Assembly: GCA_037833965.1 (NCBI GenBank)
Contig: AP031357.1
Span: forward strand, 10,126,001-10,190,000
Source of the DNA: Marchantia polymorpha subsp. ruderalis
Lineage: Eukaryota; Streptophyta; Marchantiopsida; Marchantiales; Marchantiaceae
Length of the DNA stretch: 64,000 nt
Direction: 5' to 3'
Shown here one piece after another: positions 53,879 to 64,000 of this stretch; the first letter of the stretch is position 1; each line of letters begins with the position of its first letter. The notes beneath the pieces are model-generated. The model made no database searches. It had not been told where the DNA came from and saw nothing but the letters and a program-made list of their open reading frames with translations. The position numbers were made by a program, and so were the translations under genes.

Positions 53879-56800
53879 TCAGATGTAGTGAACCATACCC
53901 ACCTGCAGAAGGCGTTCGTGCGGGATGGCGAGGGACACAGTGGAAGCTCGGCAGTTTCTCTTCAGAGCGTGGTAGTAATCATCGATCAGAAACTTGCGGA
54001 ACCTCGAGGAGCTTCGACGAGATCGGACCTCGGTGTGGCCCAGCAGGTACACGACACCGGCGTCCTTCGACTCGACCAGCACCTTGAGCTCCTCCTCGAC
54101 GCCCGAGTCCACATTCGGAGGCAGCTTCATGGCCTTGATGCCCGACTGCGACTGCGAGTCCTCGGAATCGTCGCGACTTCCCTGCGACAGTCTGCGCGTC
54201 ATGTCCAGAGCCACGGAGGCCGGAGCTGCGCCGCCGTCGCCCTCTGCATCGATCATCCTCTGCAGCTGCGCGAGATCAGCGATCATCGGTTGCTCTTGCG
54301 CCGCCTGCACCTCGGTCGAGATGAAGATGGCCAGGTTCTGGATCAGCTGCTCCTCGAAGTCGATCTCGTTTCCCACGGACAGATCTCTGTACCCAAACCT
54401 CACAGCACATCGGAACATGCGGAATTGCTTGGGGCCGATTCGACGAATTAGAAATCGTTCCTCGTCCGGAACATAGGGCACTGGTAAGTTTTTGATGCAC
54501 ACAAACACCAGCACCTGGTGCATGGCTGGCAGATTGCTGATGAGGTGGGAGAAGATGGTCGGCACTCCCTGCGCCAGCTCCGAGTACACGAGGCCGATGC
54601 CCGGAACTCGAGTAATGCCGAGGTTGGATCCCAGGCCCAAGACCCAGTCGAGCGACACCTTGTTCTTCACCTCGTACTCGTACTTCTTCACTCTTCCGTA
54701 GTGCCATGTGTACATGACGGAGAAGAAGCAGGCGACGAAAATCAAGGGCACCCATCCTCCCTTGGGCACTTTGTACAAGATGGACGAGAAGTACGTCAGC
54801 TCCACTGATCCCATGAAGAAGTAGCACGGCAGTGCGATCCACAGTGGAACTTGCCATATCATGATGGCGATCAGAGTGACGAAGTTGGTCGTGACGAAGA
54901 ACACCGATACCACCGCAACTCCTGCAAGCAAGCCATTCAATTCGAGACCCACAATGAGTGTTCAGTCATGCCCGAAGCTTCCTCATCGCTGGACGCGATT
55001 ACATCTCACAGTAAAGTGGAAGAAGCATAGAGAAAGTCGACCTCGGCCAATCTAAGAAATCGGGAATTCCGAAAGCTATGGTGATAAAATGGGCTGGCTG
55101 ACTTACCGTAGGCGTTTCCTATTTGAGTCGTATCTCTGAACCCAGCTGCGATGATGATGCAGAGAACCATCATGAGCCAGTTCAGTTCGGGAATGTAAAT
55201 TTGGCCTGCATACTTCTTGCTAGTGTGCACCACCTTGACGCGAGGGAAGCAACCCAGGGTCATGGCCTGGTCCACAATAGAGAAAGTTGCAGAAATCATA
55301 GCTTGACTAGCGATAATGGCCGCACCCGTGGCTACTACAAACATAGGCCAGTAAACTTTGTCTGCACATTCCAGCGCGCATGCCTCGTTAGACCATTGAC
55401 CTTCGACGGTTCGCAGCAATTTTATTACAGCAAACAAACTCTGGTAGCCAACGATCGACTGACTGACTGACTGACTGAAGAGAATGTGATGTCCACTAGA
55501 AGAGAATTGAGCTTGCCTGGAATGGAGTTGTAAAATGTTTCTCCTACGGCCTCTGGGTGCTTGAGTAAGTAGGCTGCTTGGCCAATGTAAGCTATCAAAA
55601 GACAGGGATAGACAAGCGCCGTGAAAGCAATCTGCGACACAACGCCCACGGTCAAATTATGAGTGATACATATTTCGATACAATCTATTCTCGAGTGAAT
55701 TTCGGCCGCAACAAGTCTTTCAAAGTGCTTTAGAGCAAACTCCTCTCACCTGAATCGCCTTGACAGAAAAATGGCCCAGGTCAGCAAACATCGCCTCAGT
55801 TCCTGGTTATGGCAGAAAACATGAAATTTGTTAGTCAAGGAGAGAATAAGTCCTCGAGGACACTTGTGCGTCACTGATGATGTAAGACGAAGAAAAGGTT
55901 GAAGATTGAGGTTCCAACGTCGAAACTTTTAGTGTAAGCTCAGAAGATTCTACGGCTACAAAAGCGAAGGAATTTCACCACAAAGCAACGGGACACATGA
56001 GCGAGTTTGGCGAGCAAGAATATACCGGTCACGCATAGAACAATTCCTCCGAAAGAAATCCATCCCTGCTTCTTGTTTCTTGAAATATACTCGTACATGT
56101 GGTACGGGTTGAATGCCCTAAAAACAGTAGAATCCTTCATGATGATGTTGTAAATTCCGATCAAAGCGATGGAAATGAACCAGATGACAACGATGGGAGA
56201 AAAGCAGTAGCCGACTCTGTCCGTTCCGAATCGCTGGATACTGAACAAAGCGAACAGGATGACGCAGGTGACTAGGACGACGACATCTGTACACAGTCAA
56301 TTCAAGAGGGATCAATAAATAGCAGCTCGTCAAGTACACAACTCCATAGCTGACTACATGAATCGGTGACCCGGCAGTACTGTGCAGGCTATTCATTAAC
56401 AAGGATATGCGACAGTACCTACTGATCCAATTTAGAGGGGCCCTAGTCAATTCACAACCTTTGCTGCTGAATAGCTGTAAGCAGATTCATTCATCAAACT
56501 TTTCTATTTGTAGAAAAAATTTGCTTACTTTGGTTCAGACTCGGTTTGTTGACCTTGATACCCTGAATGGCAGACAGCACTGAGGCAGCAGAGACCACAA
56601 TGTTAGCGCTATATATGTTTCTGCTTCAAATTTACGAAATCGAACATTTTGGCAGATGATTCTCACATACAAATTCATGAATTATAACGCAGACAACCAG
56701 CCATCAGACTCTTTATGTCTTAGAATTCAGATACTGCTGGCTCATATACTTGTGACCAGAAGTAGGAACAGATCATTGTCAAACATCGATGATCTATATT

Positions 56801-59086
56801 AATGGTCAAAATCTGGTAGTGCAGCACATCTCCAATGATTCCAGTTCCCTCGTTGACGATTACCTGAAATGGATGGAGTAAGCACACCATCTCCGATGAC
56901 CATACATGTCCCAAGAATGGCGATTGTCACAACCACATTCCTGAGCCAGTTCTTCTTGTTCAATGCCTCTTTCAAATATTGCGAGCGTCTCATGGTCTTA
57001 GTAGGCGCTGCCAGTTTGTAAGACGAGACCTCCTGATCTTCAGGTACTTGATTCGGTGAGACAGATATCTTCGCATAACGGGCAATCAAGGAGTACAAGG
57101 CGAATGTTCCTCCTGCAAGAGATGACAGTTCACATTGAGTTTTACAGGTCTGAGCATCACCAGCTGTTGAGGTCAATGTCTATGCCCATGCTTCCTAGAA
57201 CCCAAAAGCAAACCTCAGTATGATTGCGCAGTCATGGCTGAAGTGCTTGCACAGTGTGATTTCTTCAATACACTTAGTTTAATACGACAATGTAGCCCCA
57301 ATCCTACCAACCTCTAATCTCAAACCATCAGTTTCTAAGAACAACAGAAGCCGCAAATCTCGCAAATCGGCTTCTCAGAACACAACCGCTGAGCCGGATG
57401 CAACTGTCACAGCGCGATACAGACATGAATCCCATATCAGACTTTTGTCCTATGAATATGACAGCGAATGTTCTTACCATTTCCATGATCGTTCGCACGT
57501 AGGACGATGAAGACGTATTTGATCAGAGGAATGAGGGTGAACGTGTAGATAATGAACGATAAAGCTCCCAGAATGTCGTTCTCTGATGGTGTATGATCCG
57601 GAAATGTACTCGCAAACACGTAGAGAGGAGAAGTGCCAAGATCCCCGTACACCACTCCAATCGTTTGGTATGCCAGTGTGAGAGTGACGGACCAAGGTAG
57701 GTCTTCGGTCTGCAAGAGCAATTGTCTAGTCAGCTCTTCTGAAAATCACAGTGAAAAAGCAGGTCGCTCCACATGAACTTCTCACTAAAATCGAGCGAGC
57801 TGGAAAACAAGCCGATGAAAGCTCACGTAAGAGACGAATTGCCACTCCTACACAAGGTACTGAAAATTGAACTAATACTAGCGCCTCTGTTGACAACGAC
57901 GAATGCGCTTGGTCAGCCGTTCAGTATGCATGAAGTTCTCGCCCACAGTCTGAAGTCAGAAACCATGAGCAGCTTTCCTGCCAACCCAGAATCTTTCGCC
58001 ATTTGACCAGACTTCCACTTACAGCAGCCTAAGCACTCACAGTCAAGTCATTGACCCTCCCTACTACTGGGAAACTTCAGCCTCGAGGGCCTGTGGTCTC
58101 TTCTGAAAAATATTCTTCTAAAGAGATGATTCAGAAGAAGATTTGGCGAAGAAACGGAGCCCTGAATACGAGTCCATTCTCATGTACGTCCGCGAATAAC
58201 TGACGGAGATAGACGAGAAGAAATTCGCTCGGAGAGATTCGTGGCCAACTGAGCAATTGCTGTCAGCGGATATGCTACGAGATTTCAGAATGAAATTGCG
58301 GAGGTCCATCCGTCTGACTGTCGCGTTACGCTTATTCCTGAAATGCATCAAATTTAGGCCCGCATGCAGTGCACAACATCACACGCCGCTCGTTCAGACG
58401 AGCACTGTTGGAATCAGACTGCATTGAGAGATTTTCGGATCACGTAAGAAACGTGAACATCGTTCGCTCGTGTACCAGGACGCCGTCTATAATAGATAAT
58501 GGTTCGATGCGAATCAACGAAAGCACCTGTTGGCAACATTCTACGGCCATGCCAATCTGAAGGCAACCTCGGGACATCTCACAGAACCAGCTCATAGATT
58601 CACCCGGCGCCTTCAGTCAGTGCACCACGAATTTCTGTGCGCCGGCCGTGAGCCATGCTCGCCCAGCTCTCTCCGTGCCGAGTCGTGCGTATGAGTTTCG
58701 ACTGAGGAGGAGAAGGGGCTTTCGTACACCCCTCACCCCACCCCACGAATGCATCGACAGCTCGTAATATGACTGATGATGAATGACTGAGGACTGATGA
58801 ATGCGTGCGAACTGTCACAGTCTTCGGCAAGGTCTGGATCAAAGCATGGCTGGAATTGATTGAGCGAGGCGAGGCATGTCATTCACACGTGCTTGCTTAC
58901 CCCGTGGTGTACAGCTCCCATGGATTTAACCCTACCAGCTTCGACCAGCAGCGAGTCAACGCGGCGCAATCCAGATCGACTGCTTCCTTTACGAACGCTC
59001 GATTTCCTGGCAGAAGAGATCGAGATTCGCGGGCTTTCGGCGGTGATGGGTCCATCACCAGCCTCCGCGACACCCTCTTCTGCCAT
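53879..59086 (-). CDS. KUP/HAK: KUP/HAK/KT potassium transporter, nine exons
   Basis: This is a K+ transporter (K+/H+ symport type) of the plasma or an inner membrane. Exons on the minus strand: 59086-58901, 57709-57478, 57112-56864, 56579-56529, 56286-56026, 55802-55750, 55631-55517, 55361-55107, 54921-53879. All phases join cleanly to 2,445 bases, 814 residues, within the family range. ATG at 59084-59086 opens an N-terminus with [14 protein letters not shown], typical of the KUP5/KUP7-like class. The family signature [13 protein letters not shown] lies at about 80-92, then GGTFALYSL (~140-148), GDGVLTP (~213), [29 protein letters not shown] and [12 protein letters not shown]. About 10-12 membrane segments are followed by a long cytosolic C-terminal region ending EVGMVYY-like (QVGMVHYI). 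All introns are GT-AG except 55362-55516, which is GC-AG. Intron 1 is longest (1.2 kb). No break is seen; subfamily and ion affinity cannot be told from the sequence alone. Confidence 0.94.
55362..55516 (-). other. GC-AG intron of the transporter gene
   Basis: The donor reads CCAG|GCAAGC and the acceptor GTGCAG|ACAAAG. The joined codon restores [11 protein letters not shown], as the family requires, so no GT donor fits. The intron also contains about five GACT tandem words (55457-55476). Confidence 0.85.
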
Positions 59087-59659
59087 AGCTATATACTCAA
59101 GATCGAGCTAAGTCGACTCTCTGGCAAGAACTCGATGCCGCTCTCCTCCGTCGGAGCTAAGGCTACAAGGCCATGAAGGACTCAAGAGCTGAGGCAGCTT
59201 GAGCTTCAATGGCACTCAGAGAAAAGAGCGAGAGACAGAGAGCTAGAGCCCAGAGAATGTGCTCGTGAGTTCTCTTTGGAAACCGCGGTCACTTATACTG
59301 CAAAAGCCCGACGAATTTGGCCCCGCCCGAGCGCGACATCGAAACTATATTTTAATGCTAAATTAAAAGTCGCTCCCTTTCTCCGAACCTGGTTCCCTAC
59401 ATCGATGTGTTGCGTAGTGGAGGGAGGCCGTATCCATTCCTCGTCCGACCTTCTCCCTGCTAATGGCCAAGCACCTGCAGGGAGGCTTCTTCTGTCCTGC
59501 CCCTCGCTGCCCTGCCCCGCCCTCGCCCTGCCCGCACTCCCTGTGCGTCCATGCCCGAGCCCATTCACTGCTCCCAGAGGTTGAGTGAGCGAGCGAGCTG
59601 GTCGGGTTTCTGGCTTCCGATCCCTCGCTCTCAGAGGACAACGCAGGCCGTCATGGATC

Positions 59660-59694
<35 letters not shown>

Positions 59695-59696
59695 TC
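59660..59696. repeat. CT microsatellite
   Basis: (CT)n with one A interruption. On the transporter's coding strand it is a GA tract about 575-610 bases before the ATG; GA tracts are common in plant 5' regions. Confidence 0.9.
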
Positions 59697-60489
59697 ATTA
59701 CATGCATGCAGCAGCAGCATCAGCAGCATCAGCAGCGCGGGGAGGCCTAATTCTCAGCAAATCTATTTCTATTTTCCTCCTCTTGCTCCGTGTATCGGTT
59801 GATTGTATTGACCTTGACCTCCCTGTTCGTGGCGTGAGTCAGGTACTGCTTCCTGGTCAACTACAATGGAGCTTGTCCTATAATTGTAACTGGCCCTCCA
59901 TCTCCATCTCTCTCTCTCTCTTTCTGACCTCCCCTCCAAGCGAGTCAAAAGCCAAAAGGTTCCGCTACGAGTTATAGAAGTGACTGCTATACCATGGACA
60001 TGAAACCATGGGGCCCTGGTGGTGGAGGCCCTGGCAGTTTAGAGCCTGAAAGGAGAGAGCACACTGGCGACCCCTTCGGTTGTGGGAGCCGTGGCCATAA
60101 CCCAGAGACAGAGACTGGTCCCCTCCATGAGATGTCTCCAGGTTGAATTATGCTCTGAATCATCGAAGAGGAGCATGCGTCTGCGATAATGCATGGAATG
60201 GGAGTCCCACTGCGAGAAGCTGGAACAGTAGCAGCACGAGAGAGCTGATTATGGTGCCCTGACTCGCGCCCCGTGCGCTTACAAGGCCCCATGACAAGCA
60301 AGGTAGCTCTACTCTCGTCACCGCCGCCATGTCACTCACTGCTGCAGTAGAGGGAAGAGCGCGAGATTACGATGTGGGGGATAACACTACATTAAGACAT
60401 AATTAGCGGGACCGCTTAATTAAGGGCGGCTTAATTAATCGTGTCCGGTGGTGGCCGGGACGAGGATGTTTCCCGAGCTCGGTTGGTTC

Positions 60490-60529
60490 GGGCAGGGAGA
60501 GGCAGGGCCGGGCAGGGCAGGGCAGCGGG
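60490..60529 (+). repeat. G-rich minisatellite, quadruplex-like
   Basis: Seven GGG runs occur within 40 bases; four of them (60505-60522) are separated by two bases each, which fits the G3N1-7 quadruplex pattern. The C-rich tract at 59505-59535 gives a similar pattern on the other strand. Confidence 0.75.
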
Positions 60530-61059
60530 AAAATACCGCCATTGGGTCAGCGGGAGACGACAAAACCCGGAGATTGTCAGCGTCGACGTCGTTATGGCAC
60601 GTCGCCGGGGAAATATTCCGGTTTTCGGAGAGGGAATGAGGGGGCTCACAGCTTCGGCGGAGCGGTTTTGGGCGAACCCGAGTTGCGGCACGTGTTGGAA
60701 GGACGCGTTTCCCCACCGCTCAGCCACCTCAAAAAACCACGTAGCACTGGAGCACTCTGATTCACCGGATTTCCCACAGTGCTGCATGAGGACAAGGCGA
60801 AAGTGTTGTTTATTATTTGGTGTATATTATTATTGTTGTTCCGAGGCCGGCCCACCACCATCAGGCCCCAGGCCCCAGGGCCCTGGCTCCTGGCCCCTGG
60901 CACTTGCATTCCAATTCTGGTGACGCGGAGAACTCTCGACGGGATCTTCTCAGATCCCCAGATACTCATCGCCCCGTGAGAATGCGCCCTCCCGCGATTT
61001 GTTGTTTGTCTTCTGCACAAATTTAGCCCACCATGCTTCCCCGCAAACGATATCCGCCC

Positions 61060-61165
61060 TGCGGAAGCAACCCTCCTCACGCACGGGCTTGAACCCAGGC
61101 CTTGCGACCTTGTTGTGTGTTGCTGCTAGCTCGGATGGCCTTCGTGTCCACCGAGATTTCGCTGC
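61060..61165 (-). mobile_element. Possible tRNA-derived SINE head
   Basis: On the minus strand, GGTTCAAGCCC (61085-61095) fits a pol III B box, preceded by AAGGTCGCAAGGCCTG and, about 30 bases earlier, by CTAGCAGCA, a poor A box. The wording resembles plant SINE heads. No TSD or tail could be placed, so this is tentative. Confidence 0.3.
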
Positions 61166-61559
61166 CAGTTTCTGAATGTGTGAGAGAGCCCGTATACTCT
61201 TTAATTATCTGATGGTCCTGGTGTTTGATTATTTGCAGTAATGCGTTGAAAGCTCGGAAGATGGAATATTAGCCAATCATGACGAGTAGCTCGCGAGTCA
61301 CGTTTCTGTCTACTGTATCTTTTACCCGGTCCTAATGAAGTCAACCGAAGGTTGGGTGGGAGAGATAGAGATAGAGAGAGAGAGTCTGTCCAAAATCGGT
61401 GTCCTCAACTTGCAACAGAATCCCAGATCGCTCAGTGCTTCAACTTGAGGTCGATCTGACTGAAGTTTAGATAGGAGGGGCTTGACTGCGACTTTATCTA
61501 CAGAATCAAAGCAGTTTTATTCGAACACTTTTCCGGGCGGTTCAGCAGACCGTGAGCGA

Positions 61560-61591
61560 GAAAGGCTGGGCATGCTAGTGCCCAGCCTTTC
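61560..61591. repeat. Perfect 13-bp GC-rich hairpin
   Basis: GAAAGGCTGGGCA (61560-61572), loop TGCTAG, then its exact reverse complement at 61579-61591. Confidence 0.85.
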
Positions 61592-62234
61592 TAAAGCGGT
61601 ATCAAAAGCGCAGACATTTCGAAGGACACACATACACCAAGTGAGTAGTCAGATCAGGGGAAATTTGACCGACTCGACCTCGACCTACCTATCACTGCAG
61701 CCATGACATCGCTTCCCGCAGTCACCTGAAAGTTTAATGTTTCACAGTGAAGAGTTACACTTCATTGGCGAAGTAAGCGGTCTTGCTGAATAGATACGAG
61801 CTCCTCCATGTAGCCTTTGCCAGATGGGGTGTGGCTTCACGCTGCACATCCTACAGATTGTGGATCTACCAAGGGTCCCGAGAAACGGGTGGGCTCAGAG
61901 TAAATGTCATCATCATCACCATCGGCTGTAGGTACCGAGTCCTCGCACATGTTCCCTGCATTCACGCTTCTTTCCGGGAGTCTCGAGCTCGTTTTGTCCT
62001 CCTCCTTTTATATGCACGGACTCGGCAGACGGAAACACATGTGCCGGAGAACCCCCGTGGACGACAGAATACGGGCTTCTTCGCTTTCACATACTTCCGA
62101 CCCCAAATTTCTACCTAGACTTAGACTTGTAGCTAATCACTTACTGTCAGGCCTCTCTAAATACTACAAATACAAATACGGAACTCGAGAGTAATTTGAT
62201 TTCAGAAAGTTCAATAACTCTAAAAAAAGAAAAC

Positions 62235-62476
62235 TCTTTGTTATCTATGTGGTTTTACTAGAGAAACTAACGGAGTCATTCAATTAAAATTTTACAATGA
62301 CAATTTGTGACAATTTCTTTGTTGATCTAGGTGGCTTTACTAGAAAAACTAAGGAACGTTCAACTAAAATTTGGAGGTTATCGTTTGTGACAATGTCTTT
62401 GTTAATATCGGATACTTTATTAAAGAAACTGAAGGAGTTATTCAACTTAAACTTTGAAGTGACACCTAATGAGTTC
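62235..62476 (+). repeat. Three diverged ~81-bp tandem units
   Basis: Units beginning TCTTTGTT at about 62235, 62316 and 62396 share TTTACTAGA-AAACTAA and TTCAA-TAAA words at a period of 80-81 bases. That is close to 27 codons, and a frame at 62297-62554 is open through two of them, with SFVTMSLLISDTLLKKLKEL-like content. Confidence 0.5.
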
Positions 62477-62559
62477 AATCCGGCAAGTTCTAGTATTTTG
62501 ACTCGTTGCTCACCTCAAGAATTTTTAGATTTGAAAATACGTAAAATCGTTTAACTAAT

Positions 62560-64000
62560 TCTAAAATATCAAATCATTTCATATTTTCTTGGGAACAAAA
62601 AGGCAAGGATAAAAAAGTGAAACAACACAAACAGCTTTTGGGAACTGAGAACATTACGACATCAATGTTCCCGGTTCACAATAATCTATTGGAACATACT
62701 GAATCCGCCCTATATAGAGAGGCCTGGTTACTATACTTGAAGTAGGTTCCTTCTTTGTGCCTTCTGAAAACTCGTGACATGAATTGGCTGGATGAATTTT
62801 AGTGAATGACTTCTTAAGTTACGTATGTTTCTCACGAGTGGATAATCCGTTTGTGCTTTGAGTGCAACTCTTGATAACACTTGACTGCATCTTCTTCTTT
62901 GTTTACCTACGGACAGCGCGCCATTCACCACGGATGGTAATGACTCCTCAAGCTTTGAACTTCGGAGTACTGCTATCATGTACTGGGTGTGCGGCCTGAG
63001 ATGTGTCAACGGCCTGACGTAGTGGATGAGGGCGTTGACTAGTGTGACTCTGAAGTATTCTTTCTCTTTCAAGGCCCTTGATTTTCTCTATAAAGTCCCC
63101 TAAAACGCCACACAGCTACTTTCATTTCACAAAAGGCAGACAATTATATTACTCTACACTACTACTTTCGAGAGCTCTACAAATTCGGATTCATAATCAC
63201 GAACGGTCTTTTGACCCTCTCACGTACTCTCCTCCTCTCCTTCTTTAGATCCTATCCAACCTTCCTCTACTTTCTTCCAGTTATAATTTCTCATTCTCAC
63301 TTTTGACCTCTTGGCTGTGCTTTGCAATACGAAACGAAGGTGATTTTATTCACTATAAATATGTAGAGAACTGGAAACGTCATCCTCTCTCACTTGTCAT
63401 AAAATTCCGTGATTTGTAACATTCAGCTCCTTGTCTTTGAAATCACCACTGTACAAGACAATCGGTGGGGCATTTTAGAAAATCTGCTGTTGTTAGTATT
63501 GAGTTTGGGATCCAAATAGATATATTTCTCTTCTTTGTTCAGTTGCTACTTGTTATTAACACGACACCTAATATAGATGCATGAACATCTTCACAGCCAC
63601 CCGGGACGTGGCTACCAGATCGCTCCGTCTATGTGTGGTAATACTCAATGTTCGATCGATTCGCAAATCCTTCAGGATCATATCACGAACTCTTTTACGA
63701 GGACAATTGTTGTGAACCTCGGGAGTAGGACCCCGAATGAACCTTGCAGCATTAAATATGCCAATGGCAGGGTTTCCATGTCATCAAAGGGAGTAACCGC
63801 TCGTCCCCCTCGAGCCATACAAAAAGGAACATCCGAGATATCGGTTCCCACCTGTCCAGATCAGGGGTTCGAACCCTGGAGTTCGAACCCGTCCGCAGTG
63901 AGGAAAGAGTCTGAGGCCCCATTGACTGACGATGACGCCGTCCTCAGTTGGGGGCCCGGAGAAAAGCCCCGGTCCCCGCGGAATAGCCCGCAATGGAGGT
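62560..64000. other. Intergenic to window end
   Basis: No gene recognised. The two adjacent tRNA T-arm-like words at 63866-63890 are the only striking feature. Confidence 0.45.
63866..63890. other. Two adjacent GTTCGAACCC words (B-box-like)
   Basis: GGTTCGAACCC (63866-63876) and GTTCGAACCC (63881-63890) are separated by four bases. Each is palindromic and like a tRNA T arm, but no acceptor stem, anticodon arm or A box fits on either strand, so this is not called as a tRNA. Confidence 0.3.

Larger units (their letters stand above)
59087..61040. other. Upstream region of the transporter gene
   Basis: It contains the presumed promoter and 5' UTR of the minus-strand transporter. I see no clear TATA box. 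A C-rich run at 59505-59535 (G-rich on the coding strand), a CT microsatellite at 59660-59696 and a G-rich minisatellite at 60490-60529 are the notable features. Open frames here are low-complexity and not credible. Confidence 0.5.

Noticed and set aside
53816..54476. Long plus-strand frames of 211 and 160 codons
   Set aside because: They are antisense shadows of the GC-rich last exon of the potassium transporter, which has clear family motifs on the minus strand.
63840..63900. A tRNA gene near the window end
   Set aside because: Only T-arm-like words are present; no acceptor stem or anticodon arm can be folded on either strand.

Overview
This is nuclear DNA of a land plant. The evidence is a multi-exon KUP/HAK potassium transporter with plant-type introns, an Athila-like Ty3/Gypsy retrotransposon primed by a tRNA-Asp-type site, and AT-rich intergenic DNA. 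Short introns, a GC-rich last exon and an unusual Gypsy lineage make a bryophyte my first guess, but the sequence alone does not prove it. No rRNA gene, no convincing tRNA gene and no CRISPR array was seen.

Positions 1-23375 are a mosaic of low-copy segmental duplications holding broken or exon-like gene pieces. One block of about 4.6 kb (1679-6355) recurs at 20093-23375 and 39584-40715. It carries a divergent pair: a membrane-anchored protein with 21-residue repeats (intact at 21277-22398, stopped by TAG at 3199-4254, decayed at 6370-6875) and a small leftover ORF on the other side of a shared promoter. Other mosaic blocks (6940-14227, 17605-20092, 42915-44035) share segments in different combinations. 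A very AT-rich island lies at 16141-17515.

Positions 23376-39583 are a single 16.2-kb insertion in the second copy of that block; the first copy preserves the empty site near 5236-5237. Most of it is a young 15.5-kb Ty3/Gypsy element (23376-38905) with giant 4,870-bp LTRs, in which I found only two LTR-LTR differences. Gag-protease and polymerase lie in one frame separated by one UAG in the context UAG-CAA-CUA, which fits the tobamovirus-type readthrough consensus. Each LTR also carries an 851-codon ORF upstream of its own TATA box, that is in U3, so the genomic RNA would hold it as a 3'-distal gene. The 3' LTR is followed by 15 nt of the leader that normally lies between 5' LTR and PBS, then 8 nt of filler, then an inverted 655-bp LTR fragment. 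There is no target-site duplication, which suggests end-joining of an unprocessed cDNA end rather than normal integration.

Positions 44829-49703 are a second, older copy of the same family: a complete solo LTR on the minus strand with 5-bp TSD TGCTG. Its U3 ORF is still open (846 codons) despite many differences.

Positions 49709-53878 contain no convincing gene. Positions 53879-59086 (minus) hold a complete nine-exon KUP/HAK/KT K+ transporter of 814 residues, with one GC-AG intron. The remainder (59087-64000) is its upstream region and intergenic DNA with microsatellites, G-quadruplex-like tracts, a perfect 13-bp hairpin, a possible tRNA-derived SINE head and a short 81-bp tandem repeat.
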